A stretch of DNA of 64,000 nucleotides from Luteococcus japonicus. Lineage in GTDB: Bacteria > Actinomycetota > Actinomycetes > Propionibacteriales > Propionibacteriaceae. Positions 40,634-49,673 of this stretch are shown here, one piece after another. The translations under genes were made by a program, and so were the position numbers. The stretch lies in assembly GCF_003752415.1 (NCBI RefSeq), contig NZ_RKHG01000001.1:186001-250000 (forward strand). The letters are read 5' to 3'. The notes beneath the pieces are model-generated. The model did not search any database, was not told where the DNA came from, and was given only the letters and a program-made list of their open reading frames with translations. Each line of letters opens with the position of its first letter. The stretch's first letter is position 1.

Positions 40634-41158
40634 ATGATTGCCATCGAGGTGGCACTGGTCGGCATCGCCATCATGACGACGGTGCTGGCCGCCCTCTTTG
40701 GCTGGCTCCACCACCGGGACCAGGTGCACCACTTCATCGCGGACCACGACTTCGTGGCCTGGACCGACATCTTCCGCCTGCAGGGCCGCCAGTTCGGACC
40801 GGACCGGATCGGCCCGGTGTGTCGCTGCTACCGAGCACTGGCCCATGACGTCCCGGTGGAACTACTGGTGGAGATCCCTCCGGCGGGGCACGGGAGTCCC
40901 CACCGGCCCCGCTGGATCCTGGCGGCACAGGTGCCTCGCACCCTGGCCTTTGTGGCCACCGCCACGGGCATCGAGGGAACAGTGCCGCAGCCCGTCCACC
41001 AGGCGGTGGACGAGCTGCGAGCAGATCCCAGGATCAATGCCACCCTCTGCGGCCACGGACTCTTCCTGGTGCGAGTCCAGAAGGCCGCCGGTCTGGAATC
41101 CGCCCTGGCCCTGGTGGCCTACACGGTGCCGCTGCTGCGCGGGTACTTGGCCAGGTAG
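40634..41158 (+). CDS. Hypothetical membrane-anchored protein
   Basis: The 174-residue protein has one N-terminal membrane helix (about residues 4-24) and a soluble domain with WTDIFRLQGRQFGPDRIGPV. No family is recognised. It starts 9 bp after hisS and is probably co-transcribed. Its 3' end meets the tail of a decayed transporter gene on the other strand, so the last few codons may have been altered by that rearrangement. Confidence 0.6.
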   Translation: MIAIEVALVGIAIMTTVLAALFGWLHHRDQVHHFIADHDFVAWTDIFRLQGRQFGPDRIGPVCRCYRALAHDVPVELLVEIPPAGHGSPHRPRWILAAQVPRTLAFVATATGIEGTVPQPVHQAVDELRADPRINATLCGHGLFLVRVQKAAGLESALALVAYTVPLLRGYLAR

Positions 41159-41164
41159 GCCTGG

Positions 41165-42500
41165 ACGAAAGGTCGTAGTAGTCGTCGCTGTACGGATCCC
41201 AGTGGAGGAGCCGTCCGGAACGTGGAAGGATCCGAGGGCGCTGTGCAGGATGAAGGCCGCATTGCGGCCCATCACGACGCCACCGTCGCTGACGGCTTCC
41301 AACACCTCTCGAGTGGCCTGGTCTGCCAGACGGTTGTCCACGGACTCCTCCAGGGCCTGGGCCAGTGCGGACTCCGACGTGCCGGACAGGACAGGGAGCG
41401 GACGAAACGGTCGAAGCCATTGGGCGTGACCACGTCGTCGTCCAACTGGGAGATCTCGCGGGAGCTGAAACGCTGACCGGTGAAGCCCACGCCCAGGGCC
41501 TGGGCCACCTTCGAGCCGATCTCGGTGCCCCCCGGGCCCTCGCGCTCGAAGAGGGGGATGACGGGGGCATCGCTGCGGGTCAGGCGCAGGCTGCGGCCGT
41601 CGCCGAGCTGGACCACACCCAGTTCCTCGGCGTCCAGCCCCAGCGTCTCCCCGGCTGCCCGGCGGGTACGACACTCGTTCAACTCCGCCACGAGGCTGCG
41701 GTGCTCGGTGGCGGTGAGGGGGTAGAAGAACATCACCGCGACGGCCGCCACGGCCAGCACCGCGGGAGCACCACCGGCTGCCAGCCTGATGCCGTGCAGC
41801 ACGTCTGGGGACCGCGTGGGTGCCTTTGCCACATATCCGAAGGCGCCGATGATGGCCGCGCCCATCGCGCCACCGATGCCCTGACCACACTTGCGGATGA
41901 AGGAGAGGATCGAGTAGCTGCCGCCCTCGGAGCGGATGTCGGTCTTCCACTCGCCGTAGTCGACGGAGTCGGCCCGCATGGAGAACATCATCGCGTTGGT
42001 GCCGCCGGTGCCGGCGCCGAAGAGGAACCAGGCGATCACGGCAACGGGGAGGCTGCGCCGGGCACCAGGCAGATCACCACAAAGCCCAGCACGGCCACCA
42101 CGCCCAGCGCGACATAGGCCTTGCGCTTGCCGAAGGCCACCGTGAGCCGGGGGAGGATGGAGGCGACCCGACAGCGAGCCGTAAGGGATGTTGACGAAGG
42201 AGTAGCGCAGCTGGAAGGCCGCGTCGAAGAGCAGGATCCACGCGATGGCGGTCCGCTCACTGATGCCGGCCGGGGTGCTGAACAACAGGACGAAGCAGAT
42301 GGCCAGCGGCACGCCGCCAATCCACAGGCATGACCGCAGGTGTCCCCAGCGGCTGTTGAACTTGTCGACGGTGTTGCCGGCGAACAGGTCGCAGAATCCT
42401 GCCCAGATCTTCGTGACGCCGTAGATGGTGCCGCCGGCACGCCGGCGATGTCGGTCATGTACACCATCAGGAACATCGATCCCGCCGGGGGCGCCCGAGG
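41165..42500 (-). pseudogene. Decayed GPH-type sugar transporter fused to cytidylate kinase-like domain
   Basis: Transporter sequence can be followed in three minus-strand frames. Near 42470 is MFLMVYMTDIAGVPA. Then GNTVDKFNSRWGHLRSCLWIGG to SFVNIPYGSLS, ending near 42180. Then LTVAFGKRKAYVALGVVAVLGFVV near 42130-42070. Then WFLFGAGTGGTNAMMFSMRADSVDYGEWKTD onward. Helices normally lying between the second and third parts are missing, so there is an internal deletion plus several frameshifts. Below 41580 the frame continues as a kinase-like domain (GPGGTEIGSKVAQALGVGF, then after another shift GGVVMGRNAAFILH). No continuous product is possible. Family names are from motif recall and remain inference. 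Confidence 0.78.
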
Positions 42501-42519
42501 AGTCGTGGAGGGCACCGAC

Positions 42520-43014
42520 CTGGCCGTCGGGGGTCCGTTACGTCAACGAGACGGCGCCAGGTCTCGCCGCGGTACGCAACCGAGCCCTGGACGAGGCAGG
42601 CAACGCGAACTTGCTGGCCTTCATCGACGACGACGAGACCCCGGCAGCCGGGTGGCTACAGCACCTCGTGCGGACCTGGCGGGCCACGGGGCGCCGGCGG
42701 TGACAGGCCCGGTCCGTTCGGTGCCGGTGCGTGAGCTCGAGGAGTGGACGCGAGGCACCGCGATCTTCCGTCGGGAGACGGGCACCACCGGAGCGGAGCG
42801 ACGTGGAATGGCCACCAACAACCTGCTGTTGGACATGAATTGGATCCGGGCCCCCGGGGTGCGCACCGGCAAGGAGCAGACGGGGCTGCTCATTGCCTCT
42901 CGTCGCGGTGACCAGCTGGCCGAGGGGCGGGCGGCAGCCGAGCGCGCAGGAGGCTTGGGGCTGCTGCGGGGGGCCATCGGCATCAATCGTGAGGAGTACG
43001 GGCGAAAGGCCTGA
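42520..43014 (+). pseudogene. Fragment of a family 2 glycosyltransferase
   Basis: A plus-strand fragment reads RYVNETAPGLAAVRNRALDEAG and LLAFIDDDETPAAGWLQHLV, the nucleotide-sugar and DDD segment of GT2 enzymes. It then shifts frame near 42690 into VTGPVRSVPVRELEEWTRGTA and a C-terminal GLLRGAIGINREEYGRKA. The N-terminal part is missing and the middle is shortened. It abuts the 5' end of the decayed transporter, so one deletion probably removed the 5' ends of both genes. Confidence 0.75.
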
Positions 43015-43036
43015 GCAGTCCCCGGCACCGATGCCC

Positions 43037-43042
43037 TAGGCT
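43037..43042 (+). promoter_or_regulatory. Likely -10 element of aspS
   Basis: TAGGCT lies 57 nt before the aspS ATG, giving a leader of about 50 nt. The aspS ribosome-binding site is AAAGGA at 43088-43093. Confidence 0.45.
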
Positions 43043-43099
43043 GGACGGGCAACCTACGGCACCACACCGTCTATGTGAGTGCCCCAGAAAGGAATACGC

Positions 43100-44941
43100 A
43101 TGCTGCGCACCCATGAGGCCGGGACCCTGTCCAGGGCCGACGTCGGAACCACAGTCACTCTCGCCGGATGGGTCGCCAAGCGGCGTGACCACGGCGGCGT
43201 TGCCTTCCTCGACCTGCGCGACGCGTCGGGCATCTGCCAGGTCGTCGTGCGCGACGAGTACCTGGAGAAGGCAGGCATCCACGACCTGCGCAATGAGTTC
43301 TGCATCCAGGTGGCCGGCGTCGTCGACGCCCGCACCGAGGAGAACATCAACCCGAACATCGCGACCGGCGAGATCGAGGTCGCCATCCGCGAGCTCGAGG
43401 TGCTCAGCGCCGCCGCGACCCTGCCCTTCCAGATCGACGAGCGCACCGGTGTCGGCGAGGATGCCCGCCTGAAGTACCGCTACCTGGACCTGCGCCGGCC
43501 CCGTATGCACGACGCGATGGTGCTGCGCTCCCAGGTGACCCACACCATCCGTCGCGTGCTCGACGAGGCCAAGTTCTACGACGTCGAGACCCCGACGCTG
43601 ACCCGCTCCACCCCCGAGGGTGCCCGCGACTTCTTGGTGCCGGCCCGCCTGCACCCGGGCAGCTGGTACGCCCTGCCGCAGAGCCCCCAGCTGTTCAAGC
43701 AGCTCCTCATGGTGGCCGGCATGGAGCGCTACTACCAGATTGCCCGTTGTTACCGCGACGAGGACTTCCGCGCCGACCGCCAGCCCGAGTTCACCCAGCT
43801 GGACATCGAGATGAGCTTCGTCGACCAGGACGACGTGATCGCCCTGGCCGAGAAGGTGATGGCCGAGTGCTGGAAGCTGATAGGCGTCGAGATGCCGACC
43901 CCGCTGCCGCGGATGACCTGGCACGACGCCATGGACAACTACGGCTCCGACAAGCCGGACCTGCGCTTCGAGAACCCGATCCGCGAGGTCACGGAGTTCT
44001 TCAAGGACACCCCCTTCCGCGTCTTCCAGAACCCCTACGTCGGGTGCGTCGTCATGCCCGGCGGAGCCTCGCAGCCCCGTCGCCAGTTCGACGCCTGGCA
44101 GGAGTGGGCCAAGCAGCGCGGCGCCAAGGGCCTGGCCTACATAACCGTCGGTACCGACGGCGAGCTCGGTGGCCCGGTTGCCAAGAACATCTCCGAGACG
44201 GAGAAGGCCGGCATCGCCGAGGCCGCCGGTGCCAAGCCCGGCGACTGCATCTTCTTCGCCGCCGGTGAGCGCGAGACCTCGCAGGAGCTGCTGGGCGCTG
44301 CCCGTCTGGAGATCGGCAAGCGCTGCGGCCTCATCGACGAGAACGCGTGGAGCTTCCTGTGGGTGGTGGATGCGCCGATGTTCAAGTCGACCGCTTCGGC
44401 CACCGCGTCGGGTGACGTCGCCCTGGGCAACTCGAAGTGGACGGCCGTGCACCATGCCTTCACCTCGCCGAAGCCCGAGCACCTGGACAGCTTCGACACC
44501 GACCCCGGTTCGGCGCTGAGCTACGGCTACGACTTCGTCTGCAATGGCAACGAGGTGGGCGGCGGCTCGATCCGTATCCACCGTCCCGACGTGCAGCAGC
44601 GTGTCTTCAGCGTGATGGGGACCAGCGAGGAGGAGGCCAAGGAGAAGTTCGGCTTCCTGCTGGATGCCTTCGCCTTCGGCGCCCCGCCGCACGGTGGCAT
44701 CGCCTTCGGCCTGGACCGGCTGGTGATGTTGCTGGGCAAGTTCGAGACCATCCGCGACGTCATCGCCTTCCCGAAGTCGGGTGGCGGCTTCGACCCGCTG
44801 ACATCCGCACCTGCGCCGATCACGCCGCAGCAGCGCACGGAGGCCGGCGTCGACGCCAAGCCCAAGAAGGATGAGGACAAGGACAAGGCTGACAAGGCAC
44901 AGGCGGCCGAGGACAAGGCGAAGCCGGCTGACAAGAACTGA
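43100..44941 (+). CDS. aspS: Aspartyl-tRNA synthetase
   Basis: A class II synthetase (613 residues). It has the N-terminal OB anticodon-binding domain ([26 protein letters not shown]), motif 2 ([25 protein letters not shown]), the bacterial GAD insertion and motif 3 ([13 protein letters not shown]). The C-terminus is an unusual Lys/Asp/Ala-rich tail of about 30 residues. ATG 43100 was chosen over an upstream in-frame ATG for its AAAGGA site and the conserved LRTHEAG start. Whether it also charges tRNA-Asn cannot be told here. Confidence 0.97.
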   Translation: MLRTHEAGTLSRADVGTTVTLAGWVAKRRDHGGVAFLDLRDASGICQVVVRDEYLEKAGIHDLRNEFCIQVAGVVDARTEENINPNIATGEIEVAIRELEVLSAAATLPFQIDERTGVGEDARLKYRYLDLRRPRMHDAMVLRSQVTHTIRRVLDEAKFYDVETPTLTRSTPEGARDFLVPARLHPGSWYALPQSPQLFKQLLMVAGMERYYQIARCYRDEDFRADRQPEFTQLDIEMSFVDQDDVIALAEKVMAECWKLIGVEMPTPLPRMTWHDAMDNYGSDKPDLRFENPIREVTEFFKDTPFRVFQNPYVGCVVMPGGASQPRRQFDAWQEWAKQRGAKGLAYITVGTDGELGGPVAKNISETEKAGIAEAAGAKPGDCIFFAAGERETSQELLGAARLEIGKRCGLIDENAWSFLWVVDAPMFKSTASATASGDVALGNSKWTAVHHAFTSPKPEHLDSFDTDPGSALSYGYDFVCNGNEVGGGSIRIHRPDVQQRVFSVMGTSEEEAKEKFGFLLDAFAFGAPPHGGIAFGLDRLVMLLGKFETIRDVIAFPKSGGGFDPLTSAPAPITPQQRTEAGVDAKPKKDEDKDKADKAQAAEDKAKPADKN

Positions 44942-44970
44942 CCCGGTCTGGCTCGCGACGTCGCCCAGGC

Positions 44971-45008
44971 ACTGGGCCCGGCCCCTCACGCGAGGAGCCC
45001 GGCCCAGT
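44971..45008. terminator. Imperfect hairpin after aspS
   Basis: ACTGGGCC (44971-44978) pairs with GGCCCAGT (45001-45008). A further GC-rich inner stem has two mismatches. It lies 30 bp after aspS and just before the tail of a convergent pseudogene. Confidence 0.55.
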
Positions 45009-45029
45009 CCCGTGCGTGGTGGCGGCGCG

Positions 45030-45695
45030 TCACACCGCGGTGACCCGGTGGATGGGCGCGTAGGTGCAGCCGGGGCCGTAGCCCGTCACGAGCCACACCG
45101 TGGATGCTCCATTCGTGACCACTGCCTGCACGTCCGGGAAGACCGGAACCGGGCCAGACGTGGGAGCAGGCCCTCAGCGGGGGCAAAGACCCGCACCGGT
45201 GCCGGGTCGACCATCTGGACGGGGAAGTCCACCGTCTGGTCGGCCGAGCCGTCAGCGCCCAGGGACCGGAGGGCAACGCTGGCGCCGGCCTTGTTGAACA
45301 GGGCGAGTTGGTCGGGGACCAAGCACATCGGGTCCGTCCACGCCTTGCCCGGCGCGGACAGGGGCACAGTCCTCGCGGACCGGCGGCCCTCGGCCAGGTC
45401 CCGGTCACGGGCGAAGCCGGTGGCGTCCGCCCTGCCCACCACGGTGCCCTGACGGTCCCGTCCCGTGACGACGGCGGCAGCGCCGCCGACCATCCTCATG
45501 CCGGGAGCCGAGGCCGTCGCGGCCTGGCCAGGGACCCCGGAGGACAGCAGGATTGCGTCGTAGAGGGCGGCAACGCGTGCGCCACCGGTGAGTCGGGCGG
45601 GCGCCGGCAGGGGAGTGCTGCCCCACCGGCCCGTGGCGAGCGAGAGGGTCCGCAGCTGCGTGTCGTCGGCGACGGCGACGGCGAGGTCCTTGTCC
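45030..45695 (-). pseudogene. 3' part of an unidentified gene, frameshifted and lacking its 5' end
   Basis: A minus-strand frame with coding character runs from about 45695 (LPDKDLAVAVADDTQLRTLS) through GAAAVVTGRDRQGTVVGRAD to VRVFAPAEGLLP near 45170. After a one-base shift it continues as VFPDVQAVVTNGASTVWLVT to a stop at 45030. Short repeated beta-like segments suggest a propeller or secreted domain, but no family is recognised. The upstream side is replaced by an IS110 transposase fragment, so the gene is broken twice. Confidence 0.6.
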
Positions 45696-45696
45696 G

Positions 45697-45993
45697 GCAG
45701 TTGCGGGAGTCCATCCGGGGCGCCTCGACCACGGTGTAGCCGGTTTCGGTGGCGGCGTGCGCCAGTCGTGCCCCATAGGTCCCAGTGCCCTCAATGACCC
45801 ACAGGACATCGAGGTCTCCAGCGGTGCGACGACCGACCCAGGCCAACGCTCGTCGCAGGCCGGCGGTGGTGGTCGGGAATTGTGCCTGGTCGAAGACTTC
45901 GGCGGTGGGACAGGCAAGGATCGCCAGCGCGTGGGTACGGGCGTGGGTGTCCACGCCAATGACGAACGGGTGATGGTGCGCGACGATGGTCAT
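45697..45993 (-). mobile_element. IS110-family transposase, N-terminal fragment
   Basis: About 98 codons from ATG 45993 match the N-terminal DEDD (RuvC-like) domain of IS110 transposases: VIGVDTHARTHALAIL with the first Asp, and LWVIEGTGTYGARLAHAATE with the next acidic residue. The C-terminal Tnp20 serine domain is absent; the frame runs directly into the broken gene near 45697. No terminal repeats are evident, as expected for IS110. The element must be inactive. Confidence 0.8.
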
Positions 45994-46607
45994 GGTGATC
46001 GGTGGCCTCCAGGATCGTGAACGGGCGGGCAGTGGTCGCCCGCGGCCGGCGTCGTTCGGGAAGAGGTCACTTCGAGACACATCTGTGATGGGTCACAACC
46101 GTTACGTTGGACAGTCTCCTGATCAGGTCATCGAGGTGGGCCGGACGATGCCAGCCGCGCCGACGGGATGGACAATTCAACGGAAAGGCACCACCGTGAT
46201 GGGCCAATAGCTTCGAGGGTCACATCCGCGTCAGCACGACCAACACCATCCTGACCAGCCGATCCCGGACCAGCCACCCCCCAGACTCACAGATGGCCTC
46301 GGGTCCGGCCGAGACGTCGCACTTCGGGGATGGGTCAGGTCGGCCCCTACCCCCACACAGTGCTCAACCCACGCTCAAGTCCGAAGAGCCGCAAAAGGCT
46401 CAAGGGCAAGCACCTCGTCGCGAGCAAACGCTCCTACAACCGACTCCAGCGCGCGCTACGCGCGGCAGTCGGGCGCGGTAAATGCAGTCAGGGGCGCGCC
46501 TCCCCGATAGTGGCGCACCCCTGGCCGCGTGGACGACGATGTCGATGCGGCGACCGCGGCTGGCCGACGGTGGTCGACCAGCCGAGGTCGTTCAGCGGGT
46601 CAGACCG
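45994..46607. other. Non-coding or remnant stretch between IS110 fragment and fdhA
   Basis: About 610 bp with only short, overlapping frames and no recognisable product. It contains a basic stretch (46370-46450, frame reading SRKRLKGKHLVASKRSYNRL) that could be a remnant of a DNA-binding or mobile-element gene. A GC-rich palindrome (GCCGCGCGTAGCGCGCGC-like) lies near 46450-46467. It probably includes the IS110 upstream end and other debris. Confidence 0.5.
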
Positions 46608-47801
46608 TCAGGCCTTGATCATGCCGTGCGGGTCGATGATGAACTTGTCGGTGGAGCCCTTGTCGAAGGTCTCGTAGGCCGCCGGGGCGTCGTCGAGGCT
46701 GATGATCTTCGTGTTGAGCATGTCTGACAGGTACGGCATGCGGTCCCACAGGATCGCGTTCATGAGGTTCCGGTTGTAGCTCATGATCGGGGCTTGGCCA
46801 GCGCTGATACGCGGGGACTTGATCCACGCGGTACCGAAGTCGATCGGGTACGTGCCCTTCTGCTCCTTCGGGTCCTTGGCCAGCGGGGCGGGACCGTACA
46901 CGCCGATGACACCGGTGGCGCCGCCGGCGCGCGTGGCGTCGAGCACTTGGTTGATGGCGTGCGCGGGGTCCATGTCACCGGACTGGGAGCCGATGCCGTG
47001 GGCCTCGGTGCCGACGTAGTCGACCGCGCAGTCGACCATGGGCTCGCCGAGGATGGCCTCGATCTGGTCGGTCAGCGGGATGTCCTGGGACAGGTCGATC
47101 GTCTCGCAGCCGTTGCGCTTGACCAGCTCCAGGCGATCCTTGTCGTGGTCACCGACGATGATGCACGACGCGCCAAGCAGGCGGGCCGCGGCGGCACCGC
47201 AGCGGCCGACGGGGCCGGCGCCGGCGATGTAGACGGTCGACCCGGGCTTCGCGCCGGCCTCCATGAGCCCGTGGAAGGCGGTAGGCAGGATGTCGGACAG
47301 CAGCGCGAGGTCGCGGATCTTCTCCATCGCCTGGTCACGGTCGGGGAAGCGCAGCAGCTGGAAGTCGGCGTAGGGGACGAACAGGTACTCAGCCTGACCG
47401 CCGTCCCAGTTGCCGAGGTTGAACCCGTACGCACCGCACGCGGTCTCCGGGTTCGTGGTCTCGCACACGTCGGTGCGCCCCGCGCGACAGTTGCGGCAAC
47501 GGCCACAGGCCACATTGAACGGGACCGACACGAGGTCACCCTCGGAGAGGAACTCGACGTCGGGACCGACTTCGACGATCTCACCAGTCATCTCGTGACC
47601 CACGAGCATGCCCTCGGGCACGGGGAACGAACCACGGTAGATGTGCAGGTCGCTACCACAGATGTTCGTGGCGACGATCTTCAGGATGACGCCGTGCGGC
47701 GCCTTCTTGCCGTTCGGCATGACGAGCTTCGGGTAGTCCACCGTGTCGACACGCATGTCCCGGGCGCCGTGGAACACCACTGCGCGATTTCCGTTGGCCA
47801 T
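46608..47801 (-). CDS. fdhA: Glutathione-independent formaldehyde dehydrogenase
   Basis: A zinc-dependent medium-chain dehydrogenase (397 residues) of the FdhA type, oxidising formaldehyde (or other aldehydes/alcohols by dismutation) with tightly bound NAD. Catalytic Zn ligands lie in NICGSDLHIYRG and GHEMTGEIVE. The structural zinc cysteines lie in CGRCRNCRAGRTDVC. The NAD motif is AGAGPVGRCGAAAA. ATG 47801 has GGGAGG 7 nt before it. It is intact but surrounded by broken genes, suggesting recent arrival or selective retention. A role in formaldehyde detoxification is inferred. Confidence 0.9.
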   Translation of the reverse strand: MANGNRAVVFHGARDMRVDTVDYPKLVMPNGKKAPHGVILKIVATNICGSDLHIYRGSFPVPEGMLVGHEMTGEIVEVGPDVEFLSEGDLVSVPFNVACGRCRNCRAGRTDVCETTNPETACGAYGFNLGNWDGGQAEYLFVPYADFQLLRFPDRDQAMEKIRDLALLSDILPTAFHGLMEAGAKPGSTVYIAGAGPVGRCGAAAARLLGASCIIVGDHDKDRLELVKRNGCETIDLSQDIPLTDQIEAILGEPMVDCAVDYVGTEAHGIGSQSGDMDPAHAINQVLDATRAGGATGVIGVYGPAPLAKDPKEQKGTYPIDFGTAWIKSPRISAGQAPIMSYNRNLMNAILWDRMPYLSDMLNTKIISLDDAPAAYETFDKGSTDKFIIDPHGMIKA

Positions 47802-48111
47802 GGAACTGCCTCCCTGTGTAGCGGCCACGCCGAGCTGCGCGGCCGGGGATCGCACATCTGTACGACGCTGTCACGCTAACGGCCCCACCTTGATCACGTC
47901 TACCCCCGCACCGGTCCGGCGATCGAGTCCACAGACCACCCGGATCGGCCAGCACCCCCGGACATTTTGAACAACCCCTGAAACACAATAACGAGAACGA
48001 TTCGCATTGTCATGAATTGTCGACTGGTCATCCTGCCCTACGCGCGAACGTCTGCCGCCGTGTGCCTATACCCGCGCCCGGCCGCCACCACCCCCACTCC
48101 CACTCTCACTC
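47802..48111. other. Intergenic region with AT-rich metal-regulator-like site
   Basis: The 310 bp between fdhA and the oxidoreductase remnant hold no gene. The patch 47975-48020 is AT-rich. On the minus strand it reads TGACAATGCGAATCGTTCTC and then GTTATT, resembling Fur/Zur-type operators (an inverted, roughly 7-1-7 pattern around AATCGTT). It lies about 200 bp before fdhA and faces no other intact gene. A CT-rich simple repeat (48090-48116) follows. Confidence 0.35.
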
Positions 48112-49025
48112 TCACTGCAGGGTGGTGTCGCAGGCGGGCTCTGAGCCAGCGCGCCGCTCCCGAACCAGGTGACCTACCGAGTGCGCATGAGGCGAGGGCA
48201 GGGTGGGGCTGTGCGATGCCCAGGTGGTGAGGGTGAGGATCTGCCGGCCGCGAAGGTGCCCCGGGGTGAGACGGTGGTGTGCGGCCGCGGCGTCGTCCAT
48301 CGGCAGGACGTCGGCGACGCGGGTCGCCAACTCGCCCTCGCCGGCCAGCGTCACTATCTCGCGGATCGCGTCGGCGTTGCTGAGCTGGTCGACCACGGTG
48401 GTATACAGCACGTGAATCCCGATGAACACGGGATCATCGCCCCAGTGGCGGTAGATCGCCATGCGGCCGCCCGACGTGAGGGCCGGCAGCATCGCCGCGT
48501 GCAGGTTGGCGGCACCGGCCACGTCGACGCCCTCGGGCGCAGCCTCCCGGAAGCCCTCTACCCCCTCAGCACGGCCCACGAAGGCGTCCGCGCCGAAGCC
48601 CCGCACGAGGTCCTCGTCCGCGGCGGAGGCGCTGGCCAGGACCCGCACGCCCTGGCGGTGCGCCGGCTGCACCAGGTAGCCGCCGAGCGCACCGGCCGCC
48701 CCGGTAACGGCGAGCGTCTGCCCCGGGTGCAGGTCGAGGGCGCGCAGGGAGCCCCACGCGGTGAGGGCGTTCATGACGAAGCTGGCGGCCTGGGCATCGG
48801 ACAGGGTGGCCGGGGCCGGGGCCGGGGCCACCGACTCCGACGGCACCGACACCAGCTCGGCGTAGCTCGGCATAGCTGCCGCGCGTGCCACCCGGGCGGG
48901 TGACGCCCACCACACGCTCACCGCCCTCAGGTGCGCCGATGCCGGCACGTCCGCGCCCGCCTCGTCGATCACCCCGCACAGGTCCATGCCCGGCACAGAC
49001 GGCAATGGCACCCCGGGCTGGAGAA
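48112..49025 (-). pseudogene. Quinone oxidoreductase-like protein, 5'-truncated
   Basis: A zinc-independent medium-chain reductase whose frame begins mid-domain (GVPLPSVPGMDLCGVIDEAG). It continues through the NADPH motif VTGAAGALGGYLVQPA to about residue 260. The N-terminal 50-60 residues found in the family (substrate-binding GroES-like part) are missing; an in-frame stop lies just beyond 49030, where the sequence switches to a symporter on the other strand. The C-terminus has about 30 unusual residues. A product from an internal ATG would lack part of the catalytic fold. Confidence 0.72.
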
Positions 49026-49548
49026 TCCGGCGGCCCAGCTATACCCGCTGCTCACCGACACCTACCTGCCACAGGGGCTGATCGGCCTCGTGCTGGCCAG
49101 CATGTTCGCCAGCACCATGGGCATGACGGTCTCTGACATCAACACGCTGTCCGCCGTCACCCAGCGTGACATCCTGCCCGTGCTGAGCCGCGCCTTCGAC
49201 GAGTCCCGCCTGGGTGGTGCAGCCTCGCTGCGGCTGGACCGCATCATCACCGTCTGCTTCACCGTCGTCACCGTCGTGGTGGGCCTCAACAAGGACTCCT
49301 TCGGTGACATTATCGGCATGATCATCACCTGGTTCGGTGCCTTGGTGGGTGTCACCGGCATGCCGCTGCTGCTCGGCCTGTTCAAGCGATTCCGTCACTG
49401 CGACGGCCGGGCCACCATCGTCGGGATCGTGGGCGGAATGCTCACCTTCGCCGCCCGTCAGGTCTGGAAGGCCGACTTCCCGAAGGACTGGGTCACCGTG
49501 GGGTCGATGCTCGTCACCGCAGCCATCTACATCGCCTGGGAGCGGTGA
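49025..49548 (+). pseudogene. Sodium:solute symporter, C-terminal fragment
   Basis: The frame from about 49025 reads NPAAQLYPLLTDTYLPQGLIGLVLA, then SMFASTMGMTVSDINTLSAVTQRDI and further hydrophobic helices to a stop at 49548. It corresponds to roughly the last four or five helices of an SSS-family transporter. More than half of the gene, including its start, is gone. It joins the truncated oxidoreductase head to head, which marks a deletion or recombination junction near 49025. Confidence 0.78.
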
Positions 49549-49649
49549 ACAAGGCCCGGGGACAGCGGGTGCCGGAAGAGGTCGACGCGATGCTGGACTA
49601 CGTGTCGCGCAACGACGACCACTGGAAGGCGAACCCGCTGGTCCCCTGA
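49545..49649 (+). CDS. 34-aa ORF coupled to the symporter fragment
   Basis: A GTG start overlapping the symporter stop by 4 bp opens a 34-codon frame (EEVDAMLDYVSRNDDHWKAN). It may be a small accessory protein normally made with the symporter, and is then an orphan. No family is recognised. Confidence 0.35.
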   Translation: MNKARGQRVPEEVDAMLDYVSRNDDHWKANPLVP

Positions 49650-49673
49650 GACCCCGCCTCGTGAGCCCTTGGC

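Noticed and set aside
46330-46677. 115-codon plus-strand frame in the debris region
   Set aside because: Basic, unrecognised, overlaps the 3' end of fdhA on the other strand and has no ribosome-binding site; treated as remnant DNA.
48090-48116. CRISPR-like or tandem repeat array
   Set aside because: Only a short run of CACTC/CTCA simple repeats; no spaced repeat units.
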